From: Flavobacteriales bacterium UBA5871
GTDB taxonomy: Bacteria; Bacteroidota; Bacteroidia; Flavobacteriales_D; Crocinitomicaceae
Reading direction: 5' to 3'
Length of the DNA: 7,852 bases
Assembly: GCA_002432085.1 (NCBI GenBank)
Contig: DJFN01000103.1
Coordinates: forward strand, 2,386 to 10,237
The notes below the pieces were generated by a model that was not told where the DNA came from, did no database searches, and was given only the letters and a program-made list of their open reading frames with translations. Below, one piece after another: positions 5,344 to 7,852 of the stretch (positions are counted from its first letter, which is position 1; the number at the start of each line of letters is the position of its first letter). Position numbers and translations under genes: made by a program.

Positions 5344-6349
5344 CCTGCTGACAGTTTTTTTCCTGTTGCCGGCTTTGTTGCTGGCCAAACCTTTACCCGT
5401 TAAACCGTTATCGTCCGAAGCTCAAAAGGCCGTCTGGGGATTTTTCGGTCATAAACGCATCAATCGCGTAGCCGTTTTTACGCTTCCGCCGGAAATGCTC
5501 GGCTTTTTCAAAGAGCACATCGAGTACATCACCGAACATTCCGTTGATCCGGACAAGCGTCGTTATGCGGTCGAAGGCGAAGAGCAGCGTCATTACATCG
5601 ACATCGATCATTACGAAACGGAAGGTGAAGATCCGTTTGTTCATGTTCCGAGAAGGTGGGACGAAGCCGTGGCGAAATTCACCGAAGACACGCTGCAGTC
5701 CTATGGAATCGTTCCATGGCATATCGGCATCATGAAGCTGCGGTTGCAGAAAGCGTTCGAATCGAAAAACGTCGATTTGATTCTGAAATACGCTTCCGAA
5801 ATCGGGCATTACATCGGTGATGCGCATGTGCCGTTGCATACGACGGAAAATTACAACGGCCAGCTTACAGGTCAGAAAGGCATTCACGGTTTATGGGAAA
5901 GCCGGATCGTGGAAATCGACGCCGAAGAATACGACTACTTCGTTGGGAAAAGCGTTTACGTTGCTTCTGTGCTCGACTTTGCGTGGGAAGCCGTGGAAGA
6001 ATCACACCGGGCTGTGGATTCCGTTTTAACGATCGAAAAAGCGCTCACAGCCGAATTCCCGAGCGACAAAAAATACACGTACGAACAACGCGGCTCCGTA
6101 CTCGTTCAAACCTATTCCCGTGAATTTTGCGAAGAATACAGCAAACGACTCAACGGCATGATCGAACGCCGGATGCGTCAGGCGATTATCGCAGTCGGCT
6201 CCATTTGGTACACCGCCTGGGTCGATGCCGGACAGCCCGATCTTTCGACACTAACGAACACGCCGCCGTCTGCAGAATTGCTCAAGGAGCTCGAAGAATT
6301 GGAGCAATTGTATCAGCACGCGGAGCATAAGGGAACGATCTGTGATTGA
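5312..6349 (+). CDS. Exported zinc-dependent S1/P1-nuclease / phospholipase-C-like hydrolase
   Basis: The 345-residue product starts with a signal peptide (residues 1-25, FFLLPALLLA before KPLP), so it acts outside the cytoplasm. The mature part has the trinuclear-zinc signature of the S1/P1 nuclease and phospholipase C superfamily: W42 with H47, YIDIDH (95-100), PWH137, then H166-YIG-D170-AHVPL-H176, and H192-GLW-E196. A helical, acidic tail ends at 345. Ligand spacing W-x4-H is as in P1 nuclease, while the terminal H-x3-E and the short gap before it resemble phospholipase C. The substrate (single-stranded nucleic acid or phospholipid) is therefore undecided. In characterised relatives the Trp is the mature N-terminus and a metal ligand; here it lies 16 residues after the likely signal cleavage site. 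The start at 5312 overlaps comB by 32 nt and is the only nearby start that supplies a signal peptide. Confidence 0.85.
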   Translation: MANLFPFLRINLLTVFFLLPALLLAKPLPVKPLSSEAQKAVWGFFGHKRINRVAVFTLPPEMLGFFKEHIEYITEHSVDPDKRRYAVEGEEQRHYIDIDHYETEGEDPFVHVPRRWDEAVAKFTEDTLQSYGIVPWHIGIMKLRLQKAFESKNVDLILKYASEIGHYIGDAHVPLHTTENYNGQLTGQKGIHGLWESRIVEIDAEEYDYFVGKSVYVASVLDFAWEAVEESHRAVDSVLTIEKALTAEFPSDKKYTYEQRGSVLVQTYSREFCEEYSKRLNGMIERRMRQAIIAVGSIWYTAWVDAGQPDLSTLTNTPPSAELLKELEELEQLYQHAEHKGTICD

Positions 6350-6354
6350 TGGAC

Positions 6355-6417
6355 ATCAGGATATCAGGAAACCAAGATTTCAAGATATCAGGACTCCAGA
6401 TGCCAGGATATGAAGAC
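6355..6417. repeat. Degenerate octamer tandem array
   Basis: About eight units of 8 nt (one of 7) run in phase with consensus NYCARGAT; the first two are ATCAGGAT (6355-6362) and ATCAGGAA (6363-6370), and the last recognisable one is at 6410-6417. The array begins 6 bp after the stop of the nuclease-like gene. The period is not a multiple of three and no frame is open through it, so it is not coding. Confidence 0.6.
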
Positions 6418-6428
6418 GGGTACGAACT

Positions 6429-6509
6429 GTTCACTGCTCACCATTCACGAAAAAGCGATAACATTCCTTAACTAGCAACTCTTAACTTCCAACTCGCAAC
6501 TCAAAAACT
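6429..6509. repeat. Degenerate heptamer tandem array, two blocks
   Basis: Block one (6429-6449) has three 7-nt units of the form NYTCACN. Block two (6467-6509) has five 7-nt units ending in AACT (for example CTTAACT at 6467-6473 and again at 6481-6487) plus one 8-nt unit. A 17-bp spacer separates the blocks. The array ends just before the presumed promoter of the FKBP gene. Together with the octamer array it fills most of the 191-bp gap 6350-6540, which holds no gene or terminator that I can see. Confidence 0.6.
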
Positions 6510-6515
6510 AATCCG

Positions 6516-6523
6516 TACTTTTA
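6516..6523 (+). promoter_or_regulatory. Possible -7 element of the FKBP/slyD-like gene
   Basis: TACTTTTA followed by GC differs from TAnnTTTG at the last position and lies 17 bp before the ATG at 6541. No clear -33 element is visible; the heptamer repeats occupy that position. Confidence 0.35.
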
Positions 6524-6540
6524 GCGCATACACAAACAAT

Positions 6541-7047
6541 ATGAAGATAGACAACAACAAGGTTGTAACGTTACAGTATAAGCTGACCAACCACACAACA
6601 GGCGAAAAAATCGAAGAAACAAGCCCGGAGCATCCGATGGAATTCCTGTATGGAATCGAGCGTATTATTCCGGCTTTCGAAGAAAATATCCACGGTCTGG
6701 AGGCCGGACAGAAATTCAGTTTTGACATTCCTTCAGCCGAAGCATACGGTGATCGCCAGGAAAACCAGGTAGCGACTATTCCTGCGAACGTTTTCTACGA
6801 CGAAAGCGGCAAGATCAATGAAGAACATATTTTCGTAGGTGCTTTGGTGCCTATGTCCGACAACGAAGGCAACCATTTGCGTGGCCGCGTGCTCGAAATG
6901 AATTCGGAGAGCGTAAAAATGGATTTCAATCATCCGCTTGCGGGAACCGATCTGCACTTCGAAGGAACCATCGAGGCTGTTCGTGAAGCAACGCAGGAAG
7001 AGATCAGCCATGGTCACTCGCACGGTACACACGGTCACCATCACTAA
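6541..7047 (+). CDS. slyD: SlyD-like FKBP-type peptidyl-prolyl cis-trans isomerase
   Basis: The 168-residue cytosolic protein has the SlyD layout. An FKBP half (1-70) includes VVTLQYKLTN (8-17), the FLYGIERIIPAFEENIHGLEAGQ segment (35-57) and FDIPSAEAYG (61-70). An insert-in-flap domain (about 72-126) carries chaperone activity in SlyD. The FKBP fold then returns with DFNHPLAGTDLHFEG (128-142), and a histidine-rich tail follows (157-168, seven of twelve residues His). SlyD proteins catalyse prolyl isomerisation, hold unfolded chains and bind nickel or other divalent metals through such tails. The E. coli tail is longer and also contains cysteines; here there are none. The ATG at 6541 is preceded by a -7-like box, and an intrinsic terminator follows the stop, so this is probably a single-gene transcript. 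Confidence 0.92.
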   Translation: MKIDNNKVVTLQYKLTNHTTGEKIEETSPEHPMEFLYGIERIIPAFEENIHGLEAGQKFSFDIPSAEAYGDRQENQVATIPANVFYDESGKINEEHIFVGALVPMSDNEGNHLRGRVLEMNSESVKMDFNHPLAGTDLHFEGTIEAVREATQEEISHGHSHGTHGHHH

Positions 7048-7065
7048 GAAAACAGAAAGAAAATG

Positions 7066-7116
7066 AAGCCCTTGTTCCGTCCCGATAGCAATCGGGAACC
7101 GGAATCGGGGCTTTTT
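7066..7116 (+). terminator. Intrinsic terminator after the slyD-like gene
   Basis: An outer stem AAGCCC (7066-7071) with GGGCTT (7108-7113), a middle stem TTCC (7075-7078) with GGAA (7101-7104) and an inner perfect stem CCCGAT (7081-7086) with ATCGGG (7091-7096) nest in one long hairpin. A T-run at 7112-7116 follows. It begins 19 bp after the stop codon. The rest of the gap (7117-7304) contains two weak short dyads (7150-7166 and 7188-7202) but no gene that I can support. Confidence 0.8.
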
Positions 7117-7304
7117 GTTTTAGAGATGTCAACTCTTGCTTTGAGCGATTTGCCGTTCAATGGCAATTGATAGCAGTTGATCATCGGGCAACTACCGGTT
7201 GCATTTGTTCTTGAAAAACAGAGCTGTATATTCTCTCTGAAATAGCCTTTCGGAATTTTTCACGGCCCCGATTTGATTCGGCACATTTGATCAAAACGTA
7301 TGCT

Positions 7305-7820
7305 ATGAAAACACACTCTCTGCTTTTGATCGCCCTGTTCGTGGCGAATTTCGTATTTGGACAGGATTCCATTCCAGCGGCCGAAATCTTACTCGATAAA
7401 CGCATTCCTGCCTGGGTAAAACCTGTGATTGAAAAATCCGAAGTGGCGAAGAATTACAAGATCACCGACGCCATCAACCCGTTTTACCTCGAAGGCGATT
7501 TAACGGGCGACAAGCTCGAGGACATCGTGTTTTTCGTAGAAAGCAAACTGGACGGCAAAAAAGGGATTATGATCATCAACCGCGGAAAAAACACCGTTTA
7601 CATCGTGGGCGGAGGCAAGGACATCGGGATGGGCGATCACATGAACTGGTGTCAAACCTGGTTCGTTTACCCCGACAAAGGCATCTACGACGGGCTCGGC
7701 AGCCGGAAAGTGCAGCTGAAATACCCGGCCATCCAGATGATCAAATCCGAAAAGCTCACTCTGTTCATCTACTGGACGGGGAAAAAATACAAGACTTATG
7801 TTCAGATGTTTAGTGAGTGA
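7305..7820 (+). CDS. Exported protein of unknown function with a calcium-loop-like motif
   Basis: I do not recognise this 171-residue protein. Residues 1-20 (MKTHSLLLIALFVANFVFGQ) form a clear signal peptide ending in FGQ-D. The mature part is about 150 residues and mixed alpha/beta in character. NPFYLEGDLTGDKLEDIVFF (59-78) contains D65-x-T-x-D69-x-x-x-D73, resembling the calcium-binding DxNxDxxxD loops of FG-GAP/integrin-type repeats, but only one such loop is present. GGGKDIGMGDHMNWCQTW (102-119) is a glycine-rich stretch with the only cysteine (C116). The C-terminus alternates lysine and aromatic residues (IYWTGKKYKTYVQM). The ATG at 7305 is preferred over an in-frame TTG at 7287 because it starts the signal peptide directly. 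No operon partner is visible; a terminator separates it from the gene before. Confidence 0.75.
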   Translation: MKTHSLLLIALFVANFVFGQDSIPAAEILLDKRIPAWVKPVIEKSEVAKNYKITDAINPFYLEGDLTGDKLEDIVFFVESKLDGKKGIMIINRGKNTVYIVGGGKDIGMGDHMNWCQTWFVYPDKGIYDGLGSRKVQLKYPAIQMIKSEKLTLFIYWTGKKYKTYVQMFSE

Positions 7821-7830
7821 TTTTCTTCCA

Positions 7831-7846
7831 CCACAAAGGAGCAAAG
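7831..7846. repeat. Start of another octamer repeat at the window edge
   Basis: CCACAAAG (7831-7838) and GAGCAAAG (7839-7846) are two adjacent 8-nt units of the form NNNCAAAG, 10 bp after the stop of the orphan gene. The stretch ends with the window, so the array length is unknown. Confidence 0.35.
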
Positions 7847-7852
7847 ATTCTT

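Noticed and set aside
6355..6509. Repeat-rich gap considered as a CRISPR array
   Set aside because: Units are 7-8 nt, degenerate and without spacers, and no cas gene is nearby.
7281..7296. CACATTTG and TTTGATCAAA before the orphan gene considered as promoter or FNR site
   Set aside because: The first fails the TA of the -7 consensus, and the second lacks the 4-bp spacer of an FNR site; neither is strong enough to annotate.
7287..7304. TTG start at 7287 for the exported orphan protein
   Set aside because: It would put six extra residues before a standard signal peptide; the ATG at 7305 begins that peptide directly.

Overview
The window looks like chromosomal DNA of a member of the Bacteroidota, probably a flavobacterium-like lineage. 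The evidence is indirect: several genes are preceded by a box resembling the phylum's -7 promoter element (TAnnTTTG) rather than by Shine-Dalgarno sites; the regulator is of the short Crp/Fnr type common in the phylum; one secreted metallohydrolase has a strongly Bacteroidota-like sequence; and the gaps carry short, degenerate 7-8 nt tandem arrays. No rRNA, tRNA, CRISPR array, transposase or phage gene is visible. The lineage call is inference.

Left part (1-2977, minus strand). Three genes run right to left: an ABC-F ATPase of the ribosome-associated type (1343-2977), a Crp/Fnr-family regulator (647-1249), and the N-terminal 186 codons of a secreted PHB-depolymerase/feruloyl-esterase-like hydrolase (1-560, leaving the window). 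The 86-bp gap between regulator and hydrolase holds two FNR-type palindromes 22 bp apart (centres 615.5 and 637.5). The nearer one sits about 41 bp upstream of the start expected from a -7 box at 579-586. This is the clearest regulatory signal in the window.

Divergent gap (2978-3271). It holds a -7 box and leader hairpin for the ABC-F gene, a nested inverted-repeat structure of about 99 bp around a perfect 8-bp dyad, and one copy of a 28-bp repeat (23/28 identical) whose partner lies beyond the other end of the ABC-F gene.

Middle (3272-6349, plus strand). Four closely packed genes are likely transcribed together, possibly with an extra promoter before the third: a DUF3817 membrane protein, an acyltransferase-3 membrane protein, a ComB-type 2-phosphosulfolactate phosphatase, and an exported zinc-dependent S1/P1-nuclease/phospholipase-C-like enzyme whose start overlaps comB by 32 nt. 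Their products do not form an obvious single pathway.

Right part (6350-7852, plus strand). A gap with an 8-nt and then a 7-nt degenerate tandem array precedes a SlyD-like FKBP prolyl isomerase with a histidine-rich tail (6541-7047) and an intrinsic terminator. A small exported orphan protein with a calcium-site-like loop (7305-7820) follows, and another short octamer repeat begins at the window edge.

Most of the window is ordinary housekeeping and accessory sequence. I do not see a clear new multi-gene system; the points worth following are in the non-coding gaps and in the metal site of the nuclease/phospholipase homologue.
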